Of a DNA stretch of 64,000 nt, positions 21,999-35,100 are shown piece by piece. The notes beneath the pieces were generated by a model. The model was not told the origin of the DNA. It was given only the letters and a program-made list of their open reading frames with translations, and did no database searches. The DNA is from Phytoseiulus persimilis (lineage: Eukaryota > Arthropoda > Arachnida > Mesostigmata > Phytoseiidae), in assembly GCA_037576195.1 (NCBI GenBank), contig CM075104.1, positions 9,554,775-9,618,774 of the forward strand, written 5' to 3'. A program made the position numbers and the translations under genes. Position 1 is the stretch's first letter; the number at the start of each line of letters is the position of its first letter.

Positions 21999-23412
21999 TA
22001 GAAAAAGAAATGTAATTAAGAATGTGATGCGTCCGCCGGCCGCGATGAGTTTATTCAAGAAAAAACACCCGTCCAGACATCTTGTTCCTCCTCCGGCTCG
22101 CTCCGATGGGTTCCGTACCAGCCTCGTGAATTCTTCTGTCGGAGAGCCTCACCGGGGGGTGGGCCATGCTGGTCGACGATTGTTGCGGACGTCGAGCACT
22201 AGATCGACTACCTGACGGACACTGAAGATGAATACAGGACCGAGCACTCGACTGGCGACGGCCATCCTTCGAACACGTCTCGTCTGGGAGGTAATTAAGA
22301 GAAATCAACCGGCGGACGCAGAAAGCGGTCGTGGAAGAAACGGACCTAGGTCATGGAGGAATATCAGACAGAAATTAGAGGCATTCGTTCGCTAGGTGCC
22401 ATTTAGACGATTGTTACTTCTGAAAAGTGACTTCAAGAGGCCACTTATGTCGAATCGTTTAGAGCCGAACACTTTCGAGAGTTTGTGGAACGTTTAGGCT
22501 CCCGGGAAACGACCGAGGACATGAGCAGAAATATTTCACAGCGAAATTCTCCGTGGACGGCAATCGACGACTGTTTCTGATGTTCGACGGTCGGCCCGCT
22601 CTCGTGAAAGACTCGGACTTGTTCTCGATGAGACCATCGCGTCGTTTCCGCCGAGGTCGGTTCAGGTTCAGAATTAGGGAGAAAGGGCATTTTGTGGCGA
22701 CGCCTCGGGTGGAATTTAGCGTTGGGAGCCATGGAAGGGTGCTTGGAGAACCAAGAGAGGAAAGCTCGCAAGCTCAACGGAAACAGAGCTCGAGGGAAAA
22801 CTTCGGAAATGGGAAAAAGTCTGAACGGTCCTCAAATCCGGACTGTATCATCGACTAGTTGTTCAAGGTCAGGAAGAGTTTCCCAACAGGCCGTATGTTA
22901 ATATCCGGGAAGTTCGATTGAGGGTGGAAGAAGAGAACTCGGCTCCATAATTGACTTCACGCTGACGGCACCCCCAATGATGTCCACAGACGTCACTCAA
23001 CGAATTCTGTGACCACGAAGCCGCAGTGCGCGGCGTGGCGGTTAAACACTGAGCAGAAACTTGGGATTTGCAAATGTCGCGACCGGATGAAGTCTTCCCT
23101 GAATCAATTTGTATCGAAGGGTGCTGCATTCGAGAGGAATCCGGGCGAGGCGAATTCCGAAGAGTATTGCTTTCTCATCCCTGAATCAAGTCTCGTTCTT
23201 GACGCATCCCGTTCTGTCGTCTCCATTTGATGTTTCCTGGGAGATTCAAACGAATGTCCCATCCGGCTTCTTCGCGACGGCCCGCGGAAGGGAAATTTTC
23301 GGCGATCTCCCCACCGGGAGTTCGCGTTTTTCGCACAAGAGAAACTTTTCGCCCTCTTGGATGCTGTGGCTCACATTTGTCTCACTCTCCTCGAACAAAA
23401 CCGAAAGCAACA

Positions 23413-23655
23413 ATGACAATAATGGACAAATTCATTCACGACAAAAGGCGTAGCTTCGATGATCGTCCACGAATGGCGTCGTACGGAGGCGTCGGAACGT
23501 TTTGTGAGGCGAATTCAATCTTCACACGACCAGAATGGAGAAAAGCTCCATTAGCACTTCTTCTAGTCGTCGTCAGTGTTCACAAATCATCCCGCGCCTT
23601 CGGAGAGCTCCATCGGTCGGTGCACCGCGAAGCCGAATTTTTCCTTCCGTTTTGA
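23413..23655 (+). CDS. ATG ORF, 80 residues, one hydrophobic segment
   Basis: The ATG sits in a CAACAATGA context (purine at -3). Residues 1-45 are hydrophilic (MTIMDKFIHDKRRSFDDRP at the start). Around residues 46-58 there is a short hydrophobic stretch, APLALLLVVVSV, then a basic tail. It could be a small membrane-anchored protein, but the hydrophobic run is short and there is no splice or codon-bias support. Confidence 0.1.
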   Translation: MTIMDKFIHDKRRSFDDRPRMASYGGVGTFCEANSIFTRPEWRKAPLALLLVVVSVHKSSRAFGELHRSVHREAEFFLPF

Positions 23656-24818
23656 AAATTCATCACAAACGATTAATTCCACACAAGCTGGCCCAGCATG
23701 GGGTTGGGGGCGCGCTTTCCCGCGCGGATCTGGAATCGCCTGATCTATCGCGATTTTCGAACAGTAGCGTCTCGGGATGGTCATCGGCAGTTTCTGAGAA
23801 GCGTCGGAAAACGCATCGGGGAAACGTGGTATTCGGCGGACCGGGCGGAACACCCGGACGTTCACTTAACAGGAGGCTGACGCTCTCGCCCCTCGCTTTG
23901 ATCGAGTCTGGCACAAAAGGCAGAGATGTGACAATCATCTTCTCTTCTGGAGACTTCTGACGGAGTAATAATCGCTCCGAAGGCTATTACGGTACGGCTC
24001 AGTGAGCTCGGGTCGTTTGCTCTGCCGATACCGGCTCGATCGTCCGAGCCGCGACGATTCAACCCTTTTCTTTTTCACCTCGTCCGACAGCTCCACCCCA
24101 CGATTTTTCGCGGGATTTTCGTTCAGCTCCGTTCGAATTTCTGGATCGGAGGTGCCAATAGCTGGTCGGCCTTCTTCGGCAGATCACTGCGAGTTTGACA
24201 AAGTTGAAACGGTTCGAGTGAGCACACGGAGCTTCTGATTGTTATTGCTCGGTTTATTAACATGCTGATGAGGAGATGAAACTGGGACACAGGAAACGCT
24301 CCGCCGGGCGAGTTACATTGTGTCATTCAAGTTTTCCATGGCCCAGATAGAACAAGGTAAATAACTCCGAACATCTGTCGAGCCGATTCGAGAGAGACAG
24401 CAAAACAAGTTCAGGAACAGGAATATGTGTCCAACAGGCTGGATCTCGCTCACACAGTGGTTCGGTCGGCGTCGTCTCGCGGAGTGTGTTACTAGAACTG
24501 CGCCCACGCCGAAAGCTCCGCTCGTTCTTCGGTACGAGGACATTTAAGGGGTCATCGTGGAATCCGCAACGTCGGGGGACGGCACGTGCGTGTTCGTCAT
24601 TCGAGACAACGAGCGGAGTCGCGCATCCCTCCCGGACGGGGGAGCCGGAGAGACGCGGTCAAAACAGGCGGATCCGCGGAGTTGAAAGAAGCGTCTTTGA
24701 AACGACGCCCTCAACGTCACGAAGAAGACTGGGCTCGGCTCAGAAAAGCTGAGAGAGTGGAATTGGATGCCCACAAGGCTTAAGCTTCCAGCTTCGTCAT
24801 GCTCTTCGGGGCTTTCGT

Positions 24819-25007
24819 ATGCAGTTTCTGCTTCATTCTCTCCTTCTATTCCTTCTCGTCCCGTTTTTCCGGTCCTCTGCTGTCACCGTACCTCGTCGGC
24901 GAGACCGACAGGGCAAGGGAGGAATGAAAGAGTTAGAAGAGCAGAACGGCGGAGACTGGAGGGCCACTTCTCGTCTTCGGTCTGAAATCGCTGAGTCTGC
25001 TAGCTGA
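24819..25007 (+). CDS. Small secreted-peptide-like ORF, 62 residues
   Basis: The ATG opens MQFLLHSLLLFLLVPFFRSS, a strong signal-peptide shape with a plausible cleavage after SSA. A basic patch VPRRRDRQGKGG and an acidic/polar tail ending in TGA follow. The RRR and the Gly-Lys after it could be processing sites. Against it: the start context is poor (C at -3), and the leader is encoded by a CT-rich tract that would look hydrophobic in any gene-free CT run and could instead be a splice-site pyrimidine tract. Unknown family. Confidence 0.18.
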   Translation: MQFLLHSLLLFLLVPFFRSSAVTVPRRRDRQGKGGMKELEEQNGGDWRATSRLRSEIAESAS

Positions 25008-28000
25008 CTTCCCTAATTCCTTGCGCAGCAAATACACTTCTCTGGAAACGGGGAACCATTCCCTCGACGTTTGATAGAGAGACGATGGTGATCTCAGAGC
25101 CCGACCTGAACCGAAGCAGCTTGCATTTCCGCGACCACAACAAGAAACCGAAACCAGTCGAGTTTTCGGATCTGGGAAATCTGGATTTCGGTAGCTCTTT
25201 TGCTGTCGTTGTGAAACATCTGCAATGGTTCCGGGAACCACCGCCGTTATCGATGAGGTCCACGTCGCACCTTTTCCGGGAAGTGGGGGTCGTGACTCTT
25301 CCCAGGCCTCAATAAGCTCAGGGTCGACTTCATCGTTGACGTTCATCGAGAATCAGCGGTCGATCCCCTCTCAATCAGGTCGTTCGGAGCACGTTAACGA
25401 ATTCTCGGGCACGTTCGTGCCCTCATCTCCCGGCCCCAGCTTGGAACGTTTCTCAGTATCCCAGAGGGCGAACGTAACTTGATACAGAGACGGCAGTCGG
25501 TGGGTACCGCAGAACCATTCAGCAAAATACCCGGAGTCGAGAGGTGTCAAGCCGGGTCACGGGCCGCAGCTCTGACAGCGAGCAGAATCCAAACCGCCCA
25601 TAGACCGCCACAGTCTGAGAGTGTCGCAAATAGCCCAATTAGTCAAGCGGCTGGCTTTGTCTACTTTGTGAGTAAGCAAGCGAGGGAGCACCGACGGCTT
25701 TTGCCTCGTGACGATATATGGCATCCAGATACGGCGACTCGACAGAGCTGGCATCAGATCGGTGTACGATAGTCAGCGGTCGAAGTCGTTAGACTGCCAG
25801 AGGTTGGAAGAGCTGCATTAGGGCGGATTTCGTCTCTGTCAGCCCTCTGGCTCGCCACCTCACCCTGTTCGCACTCTTCCTCACGTCTCTCCCACCTGTC
25901 CGTCCACGGAAGTTATCCGCTCGCATTCGCTTGGACCGGTGATAGTTATGTGGAGATTCTGCAAGATAGAGATGGACCAGGATTTTTTTTCCGCTAACAT
26001 CGGACATCGAACCCGATGCGATGCTTTCTCTTGCGATTGTGTTGCTAGGTTTCATGGAAAATTGCTTTCACTGCCTCCGACTGTTATTTTGGACTCGACA
26101 GAATCTGAATCAATCGTCGATAGAGTTGGGAGACCTTCGAAGATGATCAGATTACTCCCACGTTGTCGGAACGAAGAGCGGAAAACGTCGACTCCGTGGA
26201 AAAGTCGGCGGTGAGGTCATGACGATGTCGTCGGGAGTTGATGGCCGACGCTGTTACGTCCGTCATCAAGCTATCCGAAGGGGCGTTCCGATCCCCGCGA
26301 CGGTCGGAATGAAGTTTTTGATGCGACTGAGCATCAAAAACACCTTCTCGTGAATGGGAGGCTATTCTGAAAGAGGTTCAGATATGTTTCTTTCTCGACG
26401 GGGACCACATTGACGACCGAAGCGAAGAAGCCGCGCTGGCAGAGTTGGTAACAGCGAGCGGTGTACCGAGGAACTATCGGAAGTTTTGATGGACGTCTCA
26501 GTCGGTCGACTTCCTCCAAAGCCCAACAGGTAACATGCGACCCTTTCCTCCCGGCTGGCTTCGTTAACGACTTCCAGTGACAGCTTTCGTTTAAGATCGG
26601 GTGCCGTAGTTATAGAGATAGATTATTCCATAACTGTGCCGGGTCATCGAACTCCTCGGAAACTCTTGGTCGCGTGTCCTCGTGTACCATCTAGGGAAAC
26701 TCCTCGTTCTACGTGATTCAACTGAGCGTCCCTATCTCTCTCTCTCCCTTATCTCTCTCTCCCTATACCCTACCCCGTTTCCCTCTCTCTCACACATGAT
26801 GCGTTGTCGATGAAGTTGTGGCGTCGCTCGTTGATACTCATATCAGCTTCAGGATGGCCTGTTGGCAGCCGGACTGGTTCGAGCCTCGGTTACGTCCCTG
26901 GTGCTTCAGTCCGACGGCTGGCTCCCCGGAACGTCGTGCAGCGGGGCAGAGGGTGAGCGGGCGGGTGGGGGGATATCTTCCCCTCTCGGACAGAACACAC
27001 GCGCACACGGCAGCTCGACGCAGCGGAAAAGGAGGAAAAGTTTTTCCCTTTTGCAGCTCCAGACCGAGAGCAACGAAGAAAGCAACGGGAAAATGTCCTG
27101 AGGGCATAATTTGAGAGGAACCGCTGCGCCGTCTCCGGGCAAATAATGGCTAAGGACTTTGTCCACTATTGTTAGGAGTTGGACCCTCTGGCTGGCGGTC
27201 GGTCGAGCTGCCAGGCAGGCAGGAAGGCGAGCTAGACAAGACGGTCGACGGGCGAGCAGAGGACCGGGGCCGCGAGTCGCTTCCGCCGGCCACTTCGATG
27301 TTTGAATGTAACCAAATCCAAGGCCTTCTTACTTTGGGCCCCTGGGGCAAGCCCTCTTCTCGCTGTTCTTCTCCATCATCATTCTATATCGTCCTGTCCT
27401 CCTCCATTCCTTCCTCACCACAAAACATTCATTGCTTGCTAGTCTGTGGTACGCCACGGAAGGGACACAAATAGCAAGCCAGAGCAAATCCTGCTGCGGG
27501 ATACCAATGGAAGCGGTACGTCAAAGCCGGGCCTATAAGTCGACCGTGTAAGCACAGTAGTTTGCCAAGGCCGATTTTCTGCCATGCGAAGCTTTGGTTT
27601 TGTCCGCTCCGATGTCTTCAGCCACTCCGGCCTAGCATCCCCAACTCTTCCTCGGACACAAGGAAACTTTGGGCAGCCGCATGGAAGGAAAAGCGGTGGA
27701 CGCCCAGTGCGAGGATGACGGAAATCGTATAAAACTTCATGTGGATCACGTCTATAAAATCCATACTTTCATGGTCTCAGAGGAGTCGTCGACTCAGCAG
27801 CCATGAGTTCGAAACTCAAATCCACCGTCTCAAGCATTCCCCTGCATCGTAATGTCAACAGCTCCACGGTTCACAGGAAGAAATATTCGAGAACGGGCCC
27901 GGAAGATATCCTGAACCAATATCAGCGCCTTCTCTGACCTTCTAGTGCGGTTGCGCTGTATTCGGTTCAAACAGAGATCCCCTGTTCAGGATTCGAGGGT

Positions 28001-31000
28001 TTTCGTCACTCCTCCTTGGCTCTTTCGTACATGGGCGCTGGAACGGCGCAACCACGTGACTCAACGTGCGCCTGACACTGTCAAGGGGACTCCGTGCGCG
28101 CGCTTGACCTAATGCCCAACCGTGTGTGCAGTCTGCGGGTCTCCGCTCATGTCATTGAAATCCTGTGATTGAGAGTTGAATGTTACGGATGGCTTTCGCA
28201 ACGGGAGAGATTCTCAGCGAAAGACGAGTGTCTGACAGTGATTGTGGAAATCCGCTCGATTCTGGAGGCTAATCGCTCAGCTAGGAAAGCCGGCTCCCGC
28301 CCAACAGTTCCTCCCGAGCAACTGCTTGTATGGTTAGTTGAAGTGCTCATACGGAGCGAGCGAGAAAGTGCGCAGTGACGACTGACTTGAACTTCGTAGA
28401 CCCGGCCGACTTGCGTGGCTCCCCTGCTCGCTGACTTGCAAAGGATCAGGAAGGGAAGCGGAGTCTCCTGTATGTGCTGGAACTGGCGCTGTCTGACTGC
28501 CTGGTTAGAAGGGCATCGGGGTTGCTCCTGCTGGTGGCGGTCCTTTCTTCAATTAATTAACTCTCTCGTTCTCCTGTCTCCAGCCTTATTAGCCCGGCAG
28601 CTTACTTCAACTTTTGCTTTAACAAGCATCATGCCGGCCACTTCCCGGTCTCCAGTTCACAATGCGAAAGGGGCGCGCGGGGAGACTGGGGCCTGGCTGT
28701 GCGGCGAAGGAGGCTCGTCGAACGTCTTGTGGACTTTTCGTTCAGTTGAGGCCAGTTGCTGATAAGGAAGAGAAGGAGGAATAGGAAAGGACGCCGACGG
28801 AGTATGCAGGCAACAACGAAAGAGAGCCGACACCACGATTCGCACACGAAACGTATGGCCTCCCGTATATTCCTTACTTTTCTCCCGACTTCTTCTTCTT
28901 CGCCTGTCTGGAGCTGAAATTGAAGACCTCAGAGATTTTGGCAAACGTTTTCACACACAGTTGGTTACTTCTTTATACCGAAGCGAAGCTCATCCGTTTC
29001 CCTGTGCGTGCCTCCCGCACTCCGTTCTTCCATCCTGGAACGGAACAGGAATCGAACTCGCTGACGGGAGCCTTGGGACGGGGACAACGGCCTGACGGGA
29101 GATAACTTGTGCCTCAACGAAAATTCGCTGGTTACCAGAAAGCACCGATCGCGAACACCGGCGGTAAAGTCACCAAGGGTCGGTGTGGATGGTGGAATCG
29201 CGTAGGTGCTCCCGACCTTCAACGGCAGGAAAGAGGATCGGAAAATCCCCGTCCGAGTTCCAATCGATCCGACTCCGATCCCTGTGGCCACCACTGCCAT
29301 CAGCAACAACGGGAACCGTCGGTTTGGAGTCCAGTTTGGGAGTTCACTCGAGCAGGGAACTCGTCGAAGAATCTGCTCGATGAGAGTCTCTATTTGAGCT
29401 CAACTCGTGTCGCGAACACTCCAACCGCTTCTCTCTTTCTAATCTTCATTCGCGCTTCTCGCCTGCCACGAGCTCTGCCCGACCCAGCTCCAGATTAGAG
29501 GAGAAGGAAAGTTCTCCGAGAGACTGCGCGAACAAAAACAAAAAAAGCAGAAATTAACTATGCATATCACAGATGAGGGAGGGCTGTCGTGATGTAGTCG
29601 ACCAACGGTGAGACTCCTGGTTGTTGGGTGGCAGCTCCGCCAACAGCGGAGAGATATCGCACGAGGATTAGGTCTAAGCTCGCCTCAATCCGTTCCTCAT
29701 ATCGAGCTCGAACACAATGTACCTCCACAGAAGTGTCAACTCGCGTAATTTATTGGTTTCCCCTGCCTCCCATTGTTCCTCGACCGTCCTCTCTCGATCT
29801 CCCACCAGCGCGGAAACCCTACCCAAGCAGTTCCTTTGAAAGAGCAGTTTGTTCATCACGTTGACTCTACCTCAATCCCGAAGCTGCTCTGCTGTTGTCT
29901 ACTTTTGGAGATTACGAGTCGGCTCGAGTGTAATCCGCACCTCCAGTATTGACGCATCCGTCGGCTGACCGGTCATCGTTCATATTCATCAAGCCACAGT
30001 CGAAATCCCGTTATCTCTGTTTGAGAACGATCGAACAACAACAAACAATGTCGAAGACGTGACAGGGTTTCGCACAAGACCACCCGGGTAACAGCTGTCA
30101 GTTCAAACGAGCGCATCTTGTTAAGGGAAAATGTAAAGGCAAGGATGCCAACCAAAACCGAAAGTTCCACTCGCGTCCCGAAGTCCTTCAAGTGACTGGA
30201 GCGGCTGAGCTCTGCATCGGCCAATTTCTTGTCTGATTCGTTTTTCTTCTTCTTGTCCTAAATATTTGAGATATACCCAAGACAAACGACGAACGCACTG
30301 CCATGAGAACTCACTTGACTCGACAGACTGATTGACAAAAAGACCCGATCGAACGAACGATGACATTATATTTCTCCTCGTTTTCCAGGTAAGACCCTTG
30401 ATCCGAGAAGCGGCGCTCCGCTGAGAAATCTCTGAGACGACGAGGATCGCAGGGATCTTGATGATTTCGGCGCTCACACCACGGTTTGCAGAATCGAGTT
30501 ATTTCGCTTGCGACAAGCAGCGGTGGCGAGAACAGCAATGACGGCTCTGGTGCTGCGAAAGCACTTTGGTCCTGCGAGCAATTCTCCCCTACAAACAAAC
30601 AAACGAACAAACGAGCGAACGGCCGTCTGACCGAGGGAAAAAAGCGAGGTCCGAACCCTCGGTTGGGTTTCGCCGGCTCGCTCGTTCGGTTGACCAGTCC
30701 GATGAGGCGCAGGGAATTGGCGAACGCTTTATAGATGTTGCAGCCTTGTCGTTGGCGAACGCATGCGAACGAATCTCATGCCAGCTCCCCCGGAGGGGGT
30801 GGCCCAGAGGGTCCGCCAGTCCGACGTCAGGCGGGAAGGTCTGCCAATCGGGCTCAGTAGCCATCTCTGCGTCCGCCCGCTAGCGACCCGAACAGGGCCT
30901 CGTGGCTGCAACAGCTGGTGGCGGGTTCGTCGTACGTTTCTATATTCGTAGGGTCGCGACCTCTACGGTTTGACGTCTTCATTTCGATGACGCAGCTCAG

Positions 31001-31810
31001 GACGGATGAAGTGCGCGTTAGCCGTCGCGCGATGACATGTCCGTCTATCTGTCTATTTGTACGCTCGTGAGCGTCTGTCACCCAACATCACGACTTGTGG
31101 AGACATTCGAAGGTGCCTCACAGTCGCCCTCGAGCGACGCCCGTTGACTAGGCTCGGTATCGATGCCAACGGAGCTGACGGCGGCTCGGTGTCCAGTGAA
31201 CAACTTCGTCATATCGGCGTCAGGATCGGTTTTCGAACGAGCGAGCTCAAATCCGGAACTTTCCAGGAATTCCGGAACGGGTTCTCGGCGCTGCTGCGGT
31301 GGGTGACATTTTACGAGGGAAGCCCCGCACGATGAGGCCAGGACACGAGAGAATGAATTTGCACGCCTCAAGAACAAGCTGTTGCGGGATCGAGTGTTCG
31401 TGGAACATTGCCGACGAACCGAAAGTACTCAGAAGCCCTCGGGACAGCGTTATTAACGCCGGTTTGCTCCTGAAACCCCAACAGATCGTGCGGCTGAGGT
31501 TCCGGAGCGAGGGGGGTTCTCCGCTCCGAAGCATCGGTCGGCATATGGCCTCAAGGGTGGTTCGTTGGACTTGCGCTCCACGGCTCAACATCCAAAAGAG
31601 TCTACCGCAGCCATCACAACCGAATTCCCGGTGCTCTGCTGGCGAAAATATTCAGAACTTCTCGCCGGCGTTCCTGCTGAAACTAGAGAATTTCGGCTTC
31701 CGTCGTCGATCCGATGCTCTCGAAGTCAGCAACGCGAACGCAAACTGTAAGGACGTGTTGAGACGGAGGAATCGATGGGGAATTATTGTTTGTAGCTGCG
31801 TGAGGATCGA
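25008..31810. other. No confident gene
   Basis: Mostly short, overlapping, ATG-less frames. A plus-strand GTGAGTAAG donor at 25669 has an open frame upstream but no convincing acceptor partner. A minus-strand frame at 29309-29000 begins with a hydrophobic stretch (MAVVATGIGVGSIG) and has fairly gene-like codons, yet lacks good splice sites. The stretch 27,480-28,170 has almost no open frame on either strand. A tRNA-like fold at 27741-27825 was examined and rejected. Confidence 0.4.
26730..26795. repeat. Pyrimidine-rich tract with CTCT blocks
   Basis: About 65 bases almost entirely C and T, made of CTAT/CTCT blocks ending CTCTCACACA. Imperfect microsatellite. Confidence 0.85.
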
Positions 31811-31819
31811 TGCGCAGTT

Positions 31820-32035
31820 ATGGCTGCGAAAGCCGCGTCCGTCGAGAGCCGGTTGTTGACGTCCGAGTCGAAACTGCGGAATGCTCATCGTGGCGCGAGC
31901 TCACGGCAGAGTTCCGTGAGACGAACGCTTGTCAGCTCGAGGAATCGCCGAGGGTCCTGTGAAGATCGCGGTCGGTATTGTCCGTCACGGAACAAAGACA
32001 GCAACGATTTCAGTCGAGTCGTCTCTTCTCGTTAA
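31820..32035 (+). CDS. ATG ORF, 71 residues, with rival spliced frame
   Basis: The ATG has G at -3 and G at +4 and encodes MAAKAASVESRLLTSESKLR, then a basic Ser-rich tail to a TAA. In another phase, from about 31,940, a frame reading IAEGPVKIAVGIVRHGTK continues to 32,095. A modest GTGCGT donor there and an excellent acceptor at 32,168 (CTTCTTTTTTTCTAG) would add ten in-frame codons (LAWIVSELRA) and a TGA. The acceptor is the strongest element. Which frame, if either, is coding is unresolved. Confidence 0.15.
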   Translation: MAAKAASVESRLLTSESKLRNAHRGASSRQSSVRRTLVSSRNRRGSCEDRGRYCPSRNKDSNDFSRVVSSR

Positions 32036-32179
32036 GAACTCTCGGACTTCATCAAAAGCGACTGGAGCGGTCGGTCATGAGAACCTGACGTTGTGCGTGC
32101 GTGTTTATTCTTCCGCTCGATCTTCATGCTCGTTTTCCATTTGTTTCGCTGCTCTTCTTTTTTTCTAGCTCGCTTGGAT

Positions 32180-35100
32180 TGTCTCTGAACTGAGAGCCTG
32201 AAGTGCTCAAGCGCCTATCTGGGCCGCAATTTTGTTTGCGGTGGAGTTGGGAATAGTTTGGCGGCGGGGGGCAGGCGGACGAGCGGGCGTGCTTGCATCA
32301 AGGCGTCATTGGAAACTTTTCTTTGTACGGGACCGCCCTCGGAGGACAACAAGTTTCTTCCCGGTCGCCTGTTTCGTCTGCTTTGCAATCTCGCTTCGCG
32401 CTCCCGATTCCGTATTCAAGCTGATCTCGCGGGAAAGAAATTGGGAGCCCCTAATGCCTCGGGATGAAGTACCGTAGCAGAGGAGATAAGCGGCTAGATA
32501 TCGACAGGAACTCAGCGATGAAGTTCTGCCGTCTCCTATCCGGGAATGTGTGTTTGCTACTTCCGAAAGTAGACCTATTCTCTGATATCGAAGAAGTTAC
32601 TCAGAGGTCGCTCCATCATCAAAGTCGGCCTGTGTGATCCATGGAACGCGGACAACTGAGCGAGCAATTAAACTCCGACATCTTGCTACTAGACTACAAC
32701 GCAAACAAGCTTCCCTCTAATCGATTCAGGTGCCGGAACTTCGGCCTCCGTGCGTTCTGGCGGGTTAATTAACGGCACTTGGGTCTGTGTAATGAAGTGC
32801 AAGTCCGAATTCATGTCATCCGAAACATTTCGCCTGTCCAGAACACTCCGATGTCCTCCGTGTTCCGTTGGCTGACGAGCTTTGGACCAGCTACGCGATC
32901 TGGCCCTCTACTTTGAATGAGGGCGAGTTTGTTCAGTTTACGAAAGTTCGGCGCGAGCATCGCTCCCCGCAAACGGAACCTCGAGACGGGACCGTTGCGC
33001 TCTTGAAACGCCTGCAGGAGAAGTTGTAAGCGAGGAAAACCGAGTCGATAACTCGCTTGCTCGCTGAATCCTGAGAGCTGGACAGGCAAGGCAAGTCACG
33101 TGTGTGTCTCTGGATCGGATTGCGATAAAGACGCGCGGTGGAACTGGCAAACGGCGGCTATATCTCTGATTGGAGTAGCCGACGAGGAGCAGGAATCGGG
33201 CGAAGACTTCAGGCCTCCTTGCTCGCTGAAACCTTGCGACATCAGTGTCAGCTGATCGGGGCTCCGATCAGACATCGAACCCATGAGCTCGGGCGGGGCT
33301 GGTAGATTGTCGGTTCCACATTGAGCTTCCCGGGAGGTATTGTGGCTGCTGTCGATGATCTGCACCAAGTTTTCCCCTCCCAGGAAACTTCCGAAAAGCT
33401 CTTCCAAGTGATCGGAATTTCTCGAAGCCTGCCGCCCAGTGGACTGAGTTTCGTCCCCGCCATCTCGACCGAGAATTCTCGCAATCAATAGGCCTGAAAG
33501 AAGGCGCTCATGCCTTCTCAGGCTTCTCAGCAAATTAGGATGTGAAATAGATCACGTGACAAGCGCTGTCTCGCATGTGAACCCAACCCCTATTGAGGAA
33601 TCTACCCACAAGCAAAACAAGATATGTCATTGATCTCCCCCCCCCCCCCCCCCCCCCCCGCCGCTTCTCCTCCTCTGAATCCATTCACACCTCTGATCTA
33701 GCTCGCCAAATCTCGAATGATGTGAAATTCGCTCGGGGTTTCACGCTCCTTCCCACAGCCGAATGCGCTCTATATGGGTCGCTTTCTCTCACCCCCCTCC
33801 CCACTGCACAGAATCTTCTTTTTTTTTCGTTCAACGATCCATTCGAACTCTCTCTCCAAACCCCGAGTCGGACTCCCTTCACACTCGCTGCGCCTGTGGA
33901 TCGGCCATCCAAACCTCAAGAGCGAAACCAACCAGAAACTCCGTGGCTTTGGCTAAAAAACTCTGTTTTCATTCCACCTCCGTCCGGTTGAAAATTGAGC
34001 GCAGCCGAGCGTACAGAGCCTCATCTACGACAACAACGTTTTCATGGGAGTCTTTTTCTTTGGCTCCATGCTCGAAAACATGATCGCTCTTCAGGTCTCT
34101 GATTTCAATTCCACTCTCTCGAATCTCGGTGTGTCCACCGCGTGCTTTCTTGTTCGTTGTGGTCATTGCTGAGCAGGATGTCCGATCGGACCGAGCGCGA
34201 CTCGTGATTGAGAACAAGTTCGTCCCGGTCTCCATAGCGCATGCTAGTGCAGATTGTTACCGCGTGAAGGCCATCGTGCTTTGTTCTCGGAAGACATTCT
34301 GAGAAGGTCAGGCTACAGACTCAATCGATGAATGACAAGCAGAGAACTCGGACCAACTTCATTACACAGTCATGTTCGCCGGAGACTTCCGACAAGCTGC
34401 AAAACCACGAAACGTGTACGAACCGAGAAATTCGTAGCAGACCCGACCTCGTCTCATCGGGGAGTCGAGGCCTCGGGACTTGCGACACCAATTTCGTAGG
34501 TGCAGCTAACATGCACTGCGGCAGACCGCAAAAATGGCAGAAGTTCCGTACACCTCAGATACAGCGGAAATCTAGCGAGAAGCGAAAATATCGAGCAGAA
34601 GCACAACAATTCTCGACAACGTCTCCCATCTGGCAAGATAACCCAGGTCGGGGGAAGGAGGGACGCGCTTGGCTCTGCTGCGGAACAGAAGTTTTATTAC
34701 CGCGGGATCGCATGATTTCACCGATGGTTTTCAGATCCTCGGTTCCGAGCGAGTTGAAAGGTAGAGCGAAAAGCTCGAAAGCCATAGGCAGCCGTTATCA
34801 GACGTATTCGCCGTATCTTTGGCACCGCTGAGAACGCCGTCTTGACTCTGGCGACATGAGGTTGGTGCTGCCGCCACTGCCGACGCCGCTATCTCATCCT
34901 CCTCTAATTATAATGTAATCCCGGGTCGCGGGTCATTTATATCTAATCACTCAGCAATAACTATTATTGCCTTTGGCTGCCGCCTTTCTCACTCGTCGTC
35001 GATATAGATATGAGGCGTCGACAGAAGATTCCCGCTCGGGAGGAAGCGTGATGCGATCTTTGACTCGGGGATTAGCGGCGTTTTCAGATTCAGCTGACTT

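Noticed and set aside
27741-27825. A tRNA-like fold: a 6-base acceptor match (GTGGAT/ATCCAC), a T-arm-like TGAGTTCGAAACTCA and a GAGTC/GACTC hairpin.
   Set aside because: There is no A-box or D-arm, no proper 5+7 anticodon arm, and eight unpaired bases between the variable and T arms, so it is not a functional nuclear tRNA.
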